From positions 13,478,001 to 13,542,000 of the forward strand of contig JAWHQI010000005.1 of assembly GCA_033032865.1 (NCBI GenBank): 64,000 bases of DNA, read 5' to 3'. Both the position numbers and the translations under genes were made by a program. Under the pieces are notes generated by a model that did no database searches, was not told the origin of the DNA, and was given only the letters and a program-made list of their open reading frames with translations. Below are positions 33,411 through 45,839 of the stretch, one piece after another (position 1 is the first letter of the stretch; each line of letters opens with the position of its first letter). Source of the DNA: Dactylorhiza incarnata (lineage: Eukaryota > Streptophyta > Magnoliopsida > Asparagales > Orchidaceae).

Positions 33411-35298
33411 TCATGAGGTTCCTCCAATAACATTGGTGGAGACCTTAGGTACCCAGATTTGTTTTAAAGTACACTTTCCCTTCTTCCTAAAAGAGTCTGT
33501 GGTGTGCCCAAACAATAAGCAATTGGCACAAGCAATAAAAGGGGTTGAGACCTTTTTCTGTGACTGTTGTTGACTCTTGCTGGTATACACAGAGGTAGAG
33601 GGAGTAAAGTAATTATATTTAGAAAGCAATTTTTGATTCTTGGAAACAGAGCTAACGCCAGCGTTAGAAGTCAATGATGGGCGGTAGGTTTCAGAGACAA
33701 ATCCCAGCCCATAATTGGCAGACCCATGGCACTGGTTGCCCAAAATCATGTCCATTTATTTTTGGCCAACCCCAAATTTGTTTATTGCCATATTGAGATC
33801 ATTTTTTCGGGCTTTTAAGGCGAAGTTTTCACTTACTAGATTTCCACATCTCTTTGCAAAATTTTCTTTTCATTTTCAATTTGAAAGTGAGATATATTCA
33901 ACCTTATTTCTAAGTCTCCCTTTTCTTTCATGAGTGATTCGATATTGGAGAGAACCTTAGATAGATCATTTTCAAGTTCCTTTGCTTTTTGTCAAATGAT
34001 TGTCATTCTTTTGGCATGACATTATTTCTTTATTTAATTTTTGATTTTGTTTCAAGAGTATTTTATTTTCTGTTTTAAGAAGCTCAAGATCTTTTAAATT
34101 TTTACCAAACGATTTGCATATATTTAAATATTTAACATAAAGATCATCATAAGTTGAAGGGATTACCTCAGTGTCGCTTTGGACACTGCACTCATCATCA
34201 GTTGGTTCTTGGTTCCTTCCCATGAGACACAAATTTGCCTCATCATCCTCGCTTGAACTCAAATCGTATGAGCAACCAGATGATGAATCATCCCATGTTG
34301 CTACCTTCAAGACCTTCTTCTCCTTTCCTTTATGCTACTTTTGTTTTTGCTCCTTCAGGTATTTTGGGTATTGGCTTCTTATATGCCCGGTCTTCCTGCA
34401 GTCGAAGCACTCGGGAGGAGGTCGCTCTTCATCGTCTTCGCTTGATTTTTCCTTTTTCTCCTTTTGGAAGATGATCCTTTACGAAAGTACTTGCAGAAGG
34501 TATTCTTTCTTTCTGGATGCTTTATGAACTTTGTGAAGTTTTTCACAAAGAGACTCTCCTCGTCTTCTTCATCATTATCATCCTCTTTTCTCGACTTTAG
34601 TGCCAAAGCCTTCTTCTTTGGCTCCTTATTGTATTCTTCATCTTGAATGTTGAGTTCGACCTCATGGGTTTTGAGATTCCCAATGAGGCTCTCGATCTGG
34701 AGCAGCCTTAGATCATGCCATTCGGAAATTGCAATCGCCTTTGGATTGAACTTCAGAGGAAGAGACCGAAGGATCTTTCTCGGCAAGTCACTGTTTGAGG
34801 AAGTTTTCCCAAGAATCTTTGAGGCGTTGACAATCTTGGTGAAGCGAGTATACATTGAGTCCACGTCCTTAATTGGATCCATCCTGAACCTTTCAAACTT
34901 CGATTCCAGTTGGAATAGATTTGAGTCTTTGACCTGCGAGGTACCTTCTTGAGTTATTTCAAGTAAATTCCAAATGTCATAAGCAGTTTCACAAGCATAA
35001 ACTCTATTAAATTCAGTCCTATCTAATGCGCAGAATAAAGCATTCATAGCTTTAGCATTATTTTTACATTTATTTTTATCCCCATCATCCCACCTATCTT
35101 TAGGCTTTTCCATGGTAACTTCTCCAAAAATATAAGTAGGAGTTGTATATGGTGTTTCAATACTAGCCCAAACATCTAGATCTATATTAATTAGAAAATA
35201 ACGCATTCGCGTCCTCCAATAATTATAATCAGTTCCGGTGAAACGTGGAGGTTTACTATTCCTTGCCCTTCATGAAAAGCGAGATCACGAGATGCCAT
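33411..35298 (-). pseudogene. gag: Element H gag (copia type)
   Basis: ATG at 35298 (MASRDLAFHEGQG) but the frame shifts before the block MRYFLINIDLDVW (35206). N-terminal gag (EIWNLL-type block DIWNLLEITQEGTSQ) runs to about 34379. The first knuckle region keeps C-X2-C-X4-H but ends in Tyr, as in A. A coiled-coil segment is 33972-34310. The second knuckle reads CANCLLFGHTTDSF, with Phe for the last Cys. The family word (CTAACGCTGGCGTTAG, minus, about 33650-33665) sits between coiled coil and second knuckle, the same place as in A. Confidence 0.85.
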
Positions 35299-35329
35299 TA
35301 TTCCCAGTTGTTAGACCGTTTTGGAATAA

Positions 35330-35347
35330 CCTGCCTCTGATGCCACT
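35330..35347 (-). other. Primer-binding site of H
   Basis: Minus strand AGTGGCATCAGAGGCAGG follows the LTR end at 35348; it resembles TGGTATCAGAGC (initiator tRNA-Met) with one internal change. Confidence 0.75.
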
Positions 35348-36561
35348 TGTTGGATCTTGAGGCGCCCTCAGAGGGGGGGGGGGGGGGGTGAATGAGGGTT
35401 TTAAAAACTTATAATTTATTTTAAAACATTCGTAATTAGAAAAGAAGAAATCAAGTAATATAAAAGAGATACATGATTTTATTATCTTGAGATATGAAAT
35501 TACAAAACTTGATTTCTTATGACGCTAGAAATCGTGGGCGATAAATATATAAATTCTTTTGTTTTCTATCCCGACTCGTATCCCCACGAACCGGTGGCTT
35601 TCGCCTATCCTCCCTCGGATATGGCCTCAAGCCGCTCTAGCCTTTCTATCCCCAGAAAAGGCCTCGAGCACCCCCTAGATCTATGCCCTAGACCTAGTCG
35701 CCAACACGAGGCGAATTCACGCCACGATGGTAATAAAAAGAGTTACAAAAGAATAGTCCAACATATAATAAAAAACTCCCTATAAGGAATTCTGGAGAAG
35801 GTGAAGGCTCGTTGGATGTTCTTGAAGTCGAACGTGCGTCCATCACGTTGCATAAGAGTTGATCCGGCTCTCCTTGAATTCTTTTCCTGAAACTTGTGTG
35901 GGAGAAGATGGTCTAGAAATACGGCCCTTGTAGAGATTATCAAGTGCTGGAATATGGCTCTCCAAAATCAGTAGTAAGAGACGTCGAAATCATCCAATTT
36001 ATAGACTTTGAGCTAACGCCGGCGTTAAGTGTTAACGTTGGGCGTTGACCATGTATAGCAACATATGGATGGCTCGGATCTTCAGAAGAGGAAGGAGATT
36101 CTGTACTTTAGGAATTATTTTATTTCAGGCAATACTAACGTCGGCGTTAAGGCTAATGCGGGCATTGGGCAAATCATTCCTAAAGTTCCTCTTGCAATCA
36201 CGGCTGCTTCCTCCTTTCCATAATTGCCGAACGATAATGCCCATCGTTAAGACCTAACGCCTGGCGTTGAGTTTCTTTCTCCTTTTAATCAGTTGGCAAG
36301 CCATCCCGTTGATCGGCATCCCATCCCATCGAACGTCATCCCATCCCGTCGATTCGCTAGTACCCAGCGTTAACACCTAACACCTGGCGTTAGACAACTT
36401 TCAATCCTTCTTCTTGTTGATAGTGCCAGACTAGTATTGTAGCAACCTGGTGTCATATCTGTCCAAACCTGCATGCTAAAAACACAATGGCAAACAAGAT
36501 CAAATACAAGTAGGATTTGTTATTCTCAAATCAAAGGGATGTGGAAAACCATGTTCCAACA
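35348..36561 (-). repeat. Element H 5' LTR
   Basis: 1214 bp. In minus sense: TGTTGGAACATGG at 36561 to CAAGATCCAACA at 35348. U3 words at 36012-36400 include TAACGCCGGCGTTA (36014-36027) and partners in both orders. The TATA box TCTATAAATT (35996-36005) is about 10 bp after the last word. The end carries a run of G in plus sense (35374-35388). Confidence 0.93.
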
Positions 36562-37157
36562 AATAACCCCAGTAGTTATCTTACTTTTCCTGCATTTTTA
36601 TTTCATCTAGTTTAGTTAGTTAATTGTATTTCATTTTAATTTGTATATTTTCTTTTGTTTTTGGCGGAGATCACCCCTGTAGGTCCTTCTTCTGGATGTC
36701 GGATGTTGCCTCTTTGTCTTGATTTGCACGCCAAATCTTCTAGTATGCTCATTTCTGAGCATGGGTAACTTTTCTCCCCCTAGCCTTTTATTCAATTTTC
36801 ATGATTACATCTTATGTTGGATTGTTTAATTTAAGTCTGGGGTAGAGCCATTTTCTGTGCCACTCACGTGCACTACTACATCTCATGCTAGAAGCTTCTA
36901 TTTCAGTTATATTGTAGTTGTTCATTTTCACCACACCACAGCACCCACTTGAGCGTGTACTTAGTTGTTGGCGCATCATGAGTTGAACTCATTCTTTTGT
37001 GTGATTTGGAAAATCATTGTGCTGGCGTTTAAGTTATGTAGTGGTGTAAAATGTTGATTCCGGTGTTCCTAGTCAAGTATTCACGTGAGTATGGAGATTT
37101 GTGTAGATTATATTTATTTTTATACTAGTAGTTTTATACATTTATATTAGTGTAAAT

Positions 37158-38203
37158 TGTTGAAAATATTAAAGTGAAGTGGAGGTCGGGCGGTTTGTTT
37201 TGGAGACCGCGCGGGTTGTCTACCTGCAGCAGGCCGGGCGGTCTGTTTTGGAGACCGCGCAGGTTGTCTTCCCACAGGAGGTTGAGCAGTCTGTCTTGAG
37301 ACCGCGCGGGTTGTTTACTCACAGCGGACTGGCGGTCTGTCAGTCCGGCTTGTTCTTGGACTTGGTCTGCTTCAAGTCCTGGAGTTCTGGTAGAACGGTG
37401 CGGTTTGTCTTTAAGCTGCGCGGTTTGTTTTCTACCCAATGCCGAGTTGAGGCGGTTATCCTATATCTATGGGAAGGTACCACACTCCACCTCGCGCCTA
37501 TAAATAGGACCTCTCCCTCAGATCTTCTACAGTGAACAGTAAGCGAGAGCTCGCAAGTCTTTCGTGTGGATAGACTTTTCTAGTCGATCGGGTTGAATTT
37601 AACTCTGTTGTGTTCGCAGGTTGCATGGCTTGTGTATGGTTCTGACTTGGTTAGAGGAGACCGCAACGGTTAAGCTGGTGGCATTCAGCGGCGGGTAGCA
37701 GCAAGTGGTCGCGGTTTGCGGCTTCTCTCTTCGGCTTGTGTTCTTGCTTTCAATAAGTCAAACCGTGCAGTTAGGTGGCTTGCCTTGCCGGTCTGCTTTC
37801 TGTTCAGCTAGTCAACAACAGTTTTCGCGGTTAGGAGAGGTCAAGTGACGGCGATCAGGCGGCCTTTCTCGGGCGGACTGTTTCAGCATTGGAATAATGG
37901 GTATTCCGTGTGTTGAGTTGCAGTTTGGCGACTTGGCGGTTTGCGCGGATAGCCTTGTTATGTCGGGCGGCTTGCTAGTCGGGCGGCTTGTGCGACTTCT
38001 GTTTTGTCTTGTTGTTACTGTCTTTTGACTATTTTGGTGAAGCATGTCTCGCCATGTATACCTCAAGTTGTAAAGAAGAGTTTTGAATACTATTCCTTGT
38101 GTTCCTTCGTTGTTTCTGGTTTATTGTGCTCAGAAAGGTTGAGAGTGTTCCTGCGACCTAGTTCCCATTTTTTTGCTAATTATCGAAACGAGAAATTTTC
38201 ACA
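37158..38203 (+). repeat. Element D 5' LTR
   Basis: 1046 bp, TGTTGAAAATATT...AAATTTTCACA. Words GCGGTCT..AGACCGC (37238-37258) and variants fill 37186-37410; TATA box CCTATAAATAGG is at 37498-37509. A block ATGTCTCGCCATGTATACC (38044-38062) is shared with E. Confidence 0.93.
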
Positions 38204-38293
38204 TGGTATCAGAGGGACAGAGGTTTGAGCAGTGAATCAGCCGCAGTTATCTTGCTTGGATTTCTGGAGCACAAGTAAATCAGTAGTATTGCA

Positions 38294-39374
38294 ATGGAAG
38301 GTGGAATTGCATGAGGTTTTGGTATTGAGCTTCTTACACAGACTAACTTTAAGAAGTGGAAGTCTTGTATGGAAAGCTATCTTCTTGGTGAGGATCTCTG
38401 GGAGGTTGTCGGAGGAGATGCAAGACAAGCAGTTGCCCCTGTTGAAAGAAATGTTGAACTGGTGAAAGCTTGGAAGAAAACAAATGTGAAAGCCGAGTTT
38501 ACTCTCAAGCGGGCAATTTCATCAGAGCTATTTGATCACATCATAAGATGTCGATCTGCTACTGAGATTTGGACTTCTCTTTGATGGGTTGTTGAATAAA
38601 AAGAATGTAGCGTAGCTTCAGTTCTTGGAAAATGAGTTTGCGAAAGCCACTCAAGGTGATCTTTCTGTCTCTACTTTCTTTTTAAAGATGAAGAACTTCT
38701 GTGCAGAGATTTCTGCATTGGATCCGGATGAGCCCATTTCTGAGGCAAAGCTGAAGAGGGACATTATCCGTGGATTGCGGAGAGAATATGTGGCCTTTGT
38801 CACTTCTGTCCAAGGATGGGCCAATCAGCCGTCGTTGCTTGAGCTGGAAAACTTGCTTGCCTCGCAGGAATGTTTGGCAAAGCAGATGGCTGGGATGTCT
38901 GTCTCCGGGGGAGATAATGAGGTGCTCTTCTCTGGGAAGAAGAAGAAGTGGAACAAGAAGAAAAAGTCATCTGGAAGTGATGGTCCTTCTACTTCAGTTC
39001 AGCAGGAGAGGAGCTATGCTTCTAAGTCTGATGGAAAGAAGAAGGAACGACTTCAGTGCTTCAAGTGTAATCAGCTTGGTCACTTTAAGAAGGATTGCCG
39101 ATTGAATCTTCAGGCTGGGCAAGCTGCTGGAAAGAAGGAAGTTGGATCCAGGAATGATGAAGTTGAATGGGGAGGAGAGGGAGCCTTTACGAAAAATTTG
39201 ACGGCGGCGTCCGTTGATGTTCTTTCTTCTATCAACTACAAGGAGGACTGGGTTGTTGACTCGGGGTGTGGTCATCACCTCACCGGAGATGGGTCAACAC
39301 TTTCTAATGTGCAGCCCTATTCAGGTAATGATGCTATTATTACCGCTGATGATTCTATTCATGCAGTCAAATAA
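38294..39374 (+). pseudogene. gag: Element D gag and protease start
   Basis: ATG 38294 (MEGGIA then TGA). The copia gag continues (KWKSCMESYLLGEDLWEVV), shifts frame after IWTSL near 38584, and runs on as FAKATQGDLSVSTFFLKMKN, LLELENLLASQECLAKQM. A complete knuckle CFKCNQLGHFKKDC is near 39060-39100, followed by the protease motif VVDSGCGHHLTGD (39250-39290). Ends at a TAA (39372). Damage includes at least two stops and one frameshift. Confidence 0.85.
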
Positions 39375-41932
39375 GAGGGGGTGGTTTCTTTAGGCAGTGA
39401 TAAGGGTACACTCAAATTACGGAGTGTTTATCACGTGCCGGGTATGAAGAAAAATCTCTTTTCTGTGACTAACACTGTGGACGCCGGATATCACATTCTG
39501 TTTGGTCCAACATAAGTGAGGTTCCTTAAGAATGTGTCATCGGTGCAAGCTGACACAGTTCATGTTGGGAGAAGGGTAAAAGACTTGTTTGTTTTATCAA
39601 AAAGTTCCTATGTTAATAAGATGAGGAAAAATGATAGCGCGGCTATCTGGCATGAAATGCTAGGGCATGTTGGCATGGAAAAGCTGAAGGCTATGACGGA
39701 AAAAGGCCTTGTGAAAGGCTTGCCTAGTTTATCGTCCATGGGAGAGGGTCATGTCTGTGTTGGGTGTCAATATGGCAAGTCTCATCGACTTCCATTTGAC
39801 AAGTCACAGAGCAGGTGTAAGAAGCCGTTAGAGTTGATTCACGGTGATCTTTTTGCCCCGACCAACACTGCTAGTCTTGGAGGCAGCCGGTATATGCTGG
39901 TTTTGATTGATGATTACACCAGATATACCTCGGTGTATTTTATGAAGGATATGTCAGAAGCGTTCAGGAAGTTTGTGGAGTTAAAGGAGCTTGTGGAGGG
40001 TCGTCTTGTAATGCGGATTAAAAAACTGAGAACTGACAATGGAGGTGAGTTTACCTCAGGAGAGTTCTTTAGTTTTTGTAGGAAGCACGGCATCCAGAGA
40101 GAGCTTTCTTGTGTGCATACTCCACAACATAACGGAGTTACTGAGTGGAAGATTTGTCATTTGACAGAGACCGTGAAGTGCTGGCTTCATGCCAAGAATA
40201 TTCCAAAGTCCTTCTGGGCGGAGGGTATGTCTTGTGCTACTTCTGTCATCAATCGGATGCCTCTTATTCCGATCAACATGAAAACTCCACTTGAGCTAAT
40301 GTTTAAGGAGAAGCCCGGTTTGGGACAGTTATGGGTGTTTGGTTCAACTTGCTATGTGCACGTTCCTGATTCCCTTTGAACAAAACTAGACGCAAAGGCG
40401 AGGAAACTAGTGTTTGTTGGGTATGACGACCGAAAGAAGGGTTGGAAGTGCATGGATCCCCAGACGCGGAGATTTGTAGTATCTCGCGATGTGGTGTTTG
40501 ACGAGCAGACGTCATTCCAGGGGAGTTCTGGTATAGAACTATCAGATAGCATGGTTGAAAGGCAAAAGGAAGCTGCAGAAGATCTTCAGGAGGAGTTGCC
40601 TATTTCACCAGGGGAGGATTTTGAGGAGATGTTCAGTCCAGTGGACAAAATGACTTCGGTGCGTGTGGTGATTGCGTTGGCAGCTTGCCAAGAATGGAAG
40701 ATTTGGCAACTTGACGTAAATAATGCTTTCTTGTACGGCGAGATTGACAGGGACATCTTCATGGTTCAGCCACCTGGGTATGTATCGAAAGTTCATCCGG
40801 GACACATATGTAAGTTGAAGAAGGCCCTCTATGGGTTGAAGCAAGCGCCTAGGGCTTGGTATGGGAAGATCACAGAATATCATCATTTCTACTGATACTT
40901 TGCTTCAGACTTAGATTCTAGCTTGTTTATCAAGAAGAAGGGAGAGCTTCAAGTCCTCGTGCTGTTGTATGTGGATGACATGATTATCACCGGGAACTCA
41001 GAGGAGGAGGTAACAAGGCTAAGGGTTGAGCTTGCTATCATATTTGAGATGAAGGATCTAGGTGAGCTCCACCATTTCCTTGGACTCGAGGTTGAGAGGC
41101 AAAAGAATGGAGTGCTCATTTTCTAGAAGGGCTATGCAGAGCAAATTGTTAAGCGATTCGGCATGCAGGAAGGGAAGAGTAGTTCGACTCCTCTTGAGGT
41201 TGGTCTAAAGCTTCGGCGGGATGAGGGATGGATTCTTCCTGATCCATTGGTGTTCCGGGCTCTTGTTGGGAGTCTGATATATTTGACAATTACCAGGCCG
41301 GATATTGCATATGTAGTTGGCAGGGTGAGTCGATATATGGCGGAGCCACGGAAATCTCATCTAGTAGCGGCCAGGAGTATCCTGAAGTACGTGAAGTCAA
41401 CCTCTGATTTGGGTCTCTGTTATAGGAGAGATACGTGCTTTAACCTACATGGTTACATGGATGCTGATTATGGGGGAGATTCAGATGATCGGAAGTAGAC
41501 ATCTGGATACATCTTTTTGGCGGGCCCTGCAGCTATATCTTGGTGCACCAAGAAGCAGGATTCAGTATCTGTTTCTACCACTGAAGCGGAGTACAATGCT
41601 TCTACTTGGCAGCTCAGGAAGCCATCTGGCTGAGGAGATTGGTAGAAGACATCCATGAGGAGGTGCGACGTCCTACTATGCTACGCGGAGACAACGAGAG
41701 TGCTCTCAAACTGGTTAATAATCCAGTTTGTCATGCGCGGACCAAGCATATCGAGATCGAGCATCATTTTATTCCGGAGAAGGTGCTGGAGGGATCTCTG
41801 ATGGTTGAGCTTGTGCGAAGCGAGGACAATGTCGCTGACATCTTCACGAAGCCGCTAGCGAAGGGACCATTCACTCGGTTACGTGGTTTACTCAGGTTGA
41901 CTTCCACTTCTCACTTCAAGGGGGAGTGTTGA
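39375..41932 (+). pseudogene. pol: Element D pol (integrase, truncated RT, RNase H)
   Basis: Integrase: WHEMLGHVGMEKL, CVGCQYGKSH, core D (IHGDLFAP), D (LRTDNGGEF) and a changed glutamate region (NGVTEWKICH where E has NGVAERKIHH). The RT N-terminus is deleted at about 40615: sequence jumps from LPISPGEDF to FSPVDKMTSV. Remaining [27 protein letters not shown], active site YVDDMIITG (40970). RNase H: MDADYGGDSDDRK and HARTKHIEIEHHFI. Many stops and shifts; inactive. Confidence 0.87.
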
Positions 41933-42952
41933 AAATATTGAAGTGAAGTGGAGGTCAGGCGGTTTGTTTTGGGGACCGCGCAGGTTATCTACCCATAGCA
42001 GGCTGGGCTGTCTATTTTGGAGACCGCGCGGGTTGTCTTCGCGCAAGAGGTTGAGCGGTCTGTCTTGAGACCGCGCGGGTTGTTTACTCACAGCAGACTG
42101 GCGGTCTGTCAGTCCGGCTTGTTCTTGGACTTGGTCTGCTTCAAGTCCTGGAGTTCTGGTAGAACGGTGCAGTTTGTTTTCTACCCGCTGCCGAGTTGAG
42201 GCGGTTATCCTATCTCTATGGGCGGTTACCACACTCCACCTCGCGCCTATAAATAGGACCTCTCCCTTAGATCTTCTACAATGAACAGTAAGCGAGAGCT
42301 CACAAGTCTTTCGTGCGGTTAGACTTTTCTAGTCGATCGGGTTGAGTTTAACTCTGTTGTGTTCGCAGGTTGCTCGGCTTGTGTGTGGTTCTGACTTGGT
42401 TAGAGGAGACCACAACGGTTAATCCGGTGGCAGTCAGCGGCGGGTAGCAGCAGGTGGTCGTGGTTTGCGGCTTCTCTCTTCGGCTTGTGTTCTTGCTTTC
42501 AATAAGTCAGACCGTGGGGTTAGGCAGCTTGCCTTGCCGGTCTGCTTTCTGTTTAGCTAGTTAGTAGCAGTGTTCGCGGTTAGGAGCGGCCAACTGATAG
42601 CGGTCAGGCGGCCTTGCTCAGGCGGACTATTTCAGCATTGGAATAATGGGTAGTCCGCGTGTTGAGTTGCTGTTTGTCGACTTGGCGGTTTGCGCAGACA
42701 GCCTTGTTAAGTCGGACGACTTGCTAGTCGGGCTGCTTGGGCGACTTCTGTTTTGTCTTGTTGTTACTCTCTTTTGACTATTTTGGTGAAGCATGTCTCG
42801 CCATGTATACCTCAAGTTGTAAATAAGAGTTTTGAATACTATTCCTTGTGTTCCTTCGTTGTTTCTGGTTTATTGTGCTCAGAAAGGTTGAGAGTGTTCC
42901 TGCGACCTAGTTCCCATTTTTCCGCTAATTATCTAAACGAGAAATTTTCACA
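41927..42952 (+). repeat. Element D 3' LTR
   Basis: 1026 bp partner of 37158-38203, with the same GCGGTTT/GCGGTCT..AGACCGC words (41955-42180) and TATA box CCTATAAATAGG (42247-42258). Differences include a 20-bp shorter word region. Confidence 0.93.
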
Positions 42953-44055
42953 TAAATATTACGTACTCTACTCAAATGGTGAATCCGGTGTGAATTAAAA
43001 GGTAGCATATGGATGTGTGTAAATTATCATTATACTGGTATTGTTTGAGTCGGGAGAAAGGAGAATCTTTCTCGGGGGCTAAGAACTTTCCCCAAGCGAT
43101 TCCTTAAGCATAGGCATAGGATAGTTCTGCTGCGCGAGGATGACGTAGGCCATCATTTTTGGCCCGGTTGAGCCTTTGTGCCCGTTCCTATCGCTATATC
43201 TTCGCTAGCCCAGTTGTTCCTACCCATTCATTGATTCAGCCCCACTTTCATCTCACTAGAGTCTAGAAGCCAATCCTAGTCACACACCCAAATTTGAGCT
43301 TTAGTTTGTATTTTATTTTCATGATTGGGATATTGATGCTGTGATATTTGTGTGAAAAATTGGATGCATTTCATTGCTCAATTTGCTGAAGATGTGTTGA
43401 AAAGAAAAGAAACAAAATAAGAAAAAAAAAGTGAAAAGAAAAAGAAGAAAAGCTGAATTGAAAATCTTTTTGTTTAATTTTATGATTAGGATTATGCGGT
43501 GCACACACCCATGTTGCAAAGTCCAAGTCTGGGGGTGTGGTGCACTCACGTGTATCGCAGTGTTGAGGATAGTATATTGCATTAGCTCATTTGGGTTAGG
43601 TGTGTAAAGCTCCCTTGTTTATCATTGTTTACCCTACCTGAACCCAAGCCCCATTTAAAACCTAAAGTCCTACCGACTCGTGCTTTTAACCAATCTAGTG
43701 TCATGGAGAGAATGTGACCGGGCGAGCTTATGGTCTCCGACACCGATGAATTTTGGTGGAGTTTGTCTGGAATCCCAACTTTGGCAATGCTCGTCTCAGC
43801 AATTATTTTACTTTCTCTGTATGTGTGACTGGATGATTCACCGTGACTCCCATTTTGAGTAGAAGTAATATTTATTTAGTCTATTAGAACTTAAACTATG
43901 TTCAAAATTAGAAATCTTCTCTACTATTTTTCTATGCACATGAGCATGCGACTTCGCATGGTACTCCATTTTGTAATTTTAAGCTAGCTATTCCATTTTC
44001 CCACCTGCTTAGGATTTGTTTCCTCGGGACGTGCAAATAGGTAAGTCTGGGGGTG

Positions 44056-45839
44056 TGATGAGTCCAATTAATATAGGGTTTTTCGGACTCATCTGGGCTT
44101 GTTTTCACGCGCATGCACTTCACTTTCTGCACATTATTGCTTATATTGCATTGATACTATGGATTACACGAAGTGCACCTTTTAGGCCCATTTTGGTGTG
44201 CAATTGCACGATTTGTTGTTGGGGGCAAGCACAATGTGCTCCCCATGTCTTTTTCTTATGATTAAATTGAGCTGGAAGGGTATGCCCAGCTCTTCGATGG
44301 CTGTGATATTTGTTGTGCAGGTAGGCAAATCATCCATAATGCCCAGAATTCATGTCTGTATGAATCGCACGGTCGTGCATTTTCTTCACGCATGGTCAGC
44401 TGCGACTGTGCGCAATGATCAGCTGGTCAATATGGTGTTGTGTCCCTGATCGTGCGATTTGTTCACGCATGGGCAATTTGTCCGTGCGCGAAGGAAACGC
44501 ATGATCACCTATTGATTGCCTATTTTTCGAGCCGTCTGGATTTGCCCGTGCATTTTTTTGCACGGTCTATTTTAACCGTGCGTGAGTAAAATCGCAAGAG
44601 CGCTTCTGGGCCATCTTCCAGGGCTTCTATTCTTTTAATATCGCACAGTCCACGCACGGTCGTCCGTTCAACCGTGCGTGACCAATTTCTGACTAATTTT
44701 CTATAAAAGCTGCAGACTTCGCCCTAGACCGGATAGAGCTTCTTTTCCAGTACCAAATAGCTCCAGTTCTGCCCTTTTTTGCCGCTCCATCGCCGCCCAC
44801 CTTCGGGAGGAGCTCCGACCGCCATTCTCTTGCAAATCTAAAGCTGGAGCATCCTCTAGGCCTCCTTCATCGTTCATGCACTCCTAAGCTCCATTTCAAG
44901 AGATTGCTTGCTGCACACGTGAAGTTCTCTGGTGAGGTTAGGATCAAAGAAGATTGACGGAGAACATGGGCTAGAGGTGGTGAGAGCTTCAGAGACCCTG
45001 AACGGCAGTTGGAGCCCGAGATCGGACAAGGATTAATAACCCTAGATTCCGGTCGTGAACCTCTGATGAGCTCCGCACTTTGGTTGTAATCTCACCCCCT
45101 TCATATTGTAGTTGTGTTTTCCTTTATCATTTGTGTGTATGAATGATGATTACTAAACCTTATAATTGCATTTAAGTTTATTTCATGTCAATGTGAAATT
45201 ACTTTGTGGTTTATGCAAGTGAGGAGCGCCCTCATTCCATCTTCCACTACACAAACACTCCATTCCACTGTGCTAGCCTACTTGCCCATTCCGTGTGCTT
45301 ACTCTTCCATCCGCCAAGCTAAGCAGTGCTAACGGCCCGTATAATCCACCTCAACTCTGTCGGTACGAACCATTCCATCCGCAAGCCTACTTTTCCATCC
45401 ATGCAGGGAAGTGGTGCTAACGGCCCGTGTAATCCATCTGCCTAGCCAAGAGGTTCTAACGGCCCTTAAACCATTCCGCAGTTACACTCACCTCATCCGC
45501 TTGTCATCTCGTCCATCTGCCTAATGAAGCAGTGCATAGCGGACTGCATAGTTTCCATCCGCTCGACGAAGCAGCGCATAGCGGCCTGCATATGAGTAGT
45601 TTAGTTCTATTATTTTATTTTCCACAATCCAAATCACCCCTTTTCCGCAATCCATCCGACCTAAAGGACTTTAATCTCAAGTCCTTCCTCCATAGATAAC
45701 TCCACCTTACTGTGTTCCTTTGAGATTCGATAGTTGGGGATTCACTCCCACATTTTATATTACTTGAACGATTGGTACACTGCCGTGTCGTGCCTCAATC
45801 TTGCTCCAGCCTATAGCGGTTTGTGAGATTCGCTCATCA
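44056..45839 (+). repeat. Element F 3' LTR
   Basis: 1784 bp, TGATGAGTCCAATTAATATAGG...GATTCGCTCATCA. Preceded by polypurine tract AAGTCTGGGGGTG. U3 words at 44367-44690 (CCGTGCA-N6-TGCACGG at 44546-44565; CACGGT..ACCGTG at 44654-44675) end about 20 bp before TATA box CTATAAAAGC (44701-44710). The transcribed part has a tandem module AAGCAGTGCTAACGGCCCGT / GCATAGCGGACTGCATAG (45290-45600). Next bases GCATC (45840-45844) are the expected TSD, other copy left of window. Confidence 0.88.

Larger units (their letters stand above)
26612..36561 (-). mobile_element. Element H: SIRE-like Ty1/copia retrotransposon (minus strand)
   Basis: 9950 bp with LTRs 35348-36561 (5') and 26612-27820 (3'), TSD AATAA at 26607-26611 and 36562-36566, tRNA-Met-like PBS, gag and pol collinear with A, and a 2.5-kb post-pol region with no antisense frame. 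Gag and pol are broken by frameshifts and stops. Confidence 0.92.
37158..42952 (+). mobile_element. Element D: Ty1/copia retrotransposon, TSD TAAAT
   Basis: LTRs 37158-38203 and 41927-42952, perfect TSD TAAAT (37153-37157, 42953-42957), PBS TGGTATCAGAGGG (38204-38216) and polypurine tract AAGGGGGAG (41918-41926). Gag and pol are related to E but with a deletion of about 470 bp that removes the RT N-terminus near 40615. Inserted in the noncoding interior of F. Confidence 0.93.
23662..44055 (+). mobile_element. Element F interior: RT-less large gypsy-related element, split by G, H and D
   Basis: Between F LTRs the element's own DNA is only 23662-24395, 25728-26611, 36562-37157 and 42953-44055 (about 3.3 kb). 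It has a tRNA-Asp PBS and a gag-like frame but no protease, RT or integrase, so it is a non-autonomous LARD-type element. The PBS type and the AAGTCTGGGGGTG polypurine tract (44043-44055) point to Athila/Tat-like gypsy relatives. The noncoding parts 26206-26611, 36562-37157 and 42953-44042 show no gene. Confidence 0.75.

Noticed and set aside
44056..45839. F 3' LTR as a satellite or host promoter
   Set aside because: Matching 5' LTR end (23281-23661), PBS and polypurine tract show it is an LTR.
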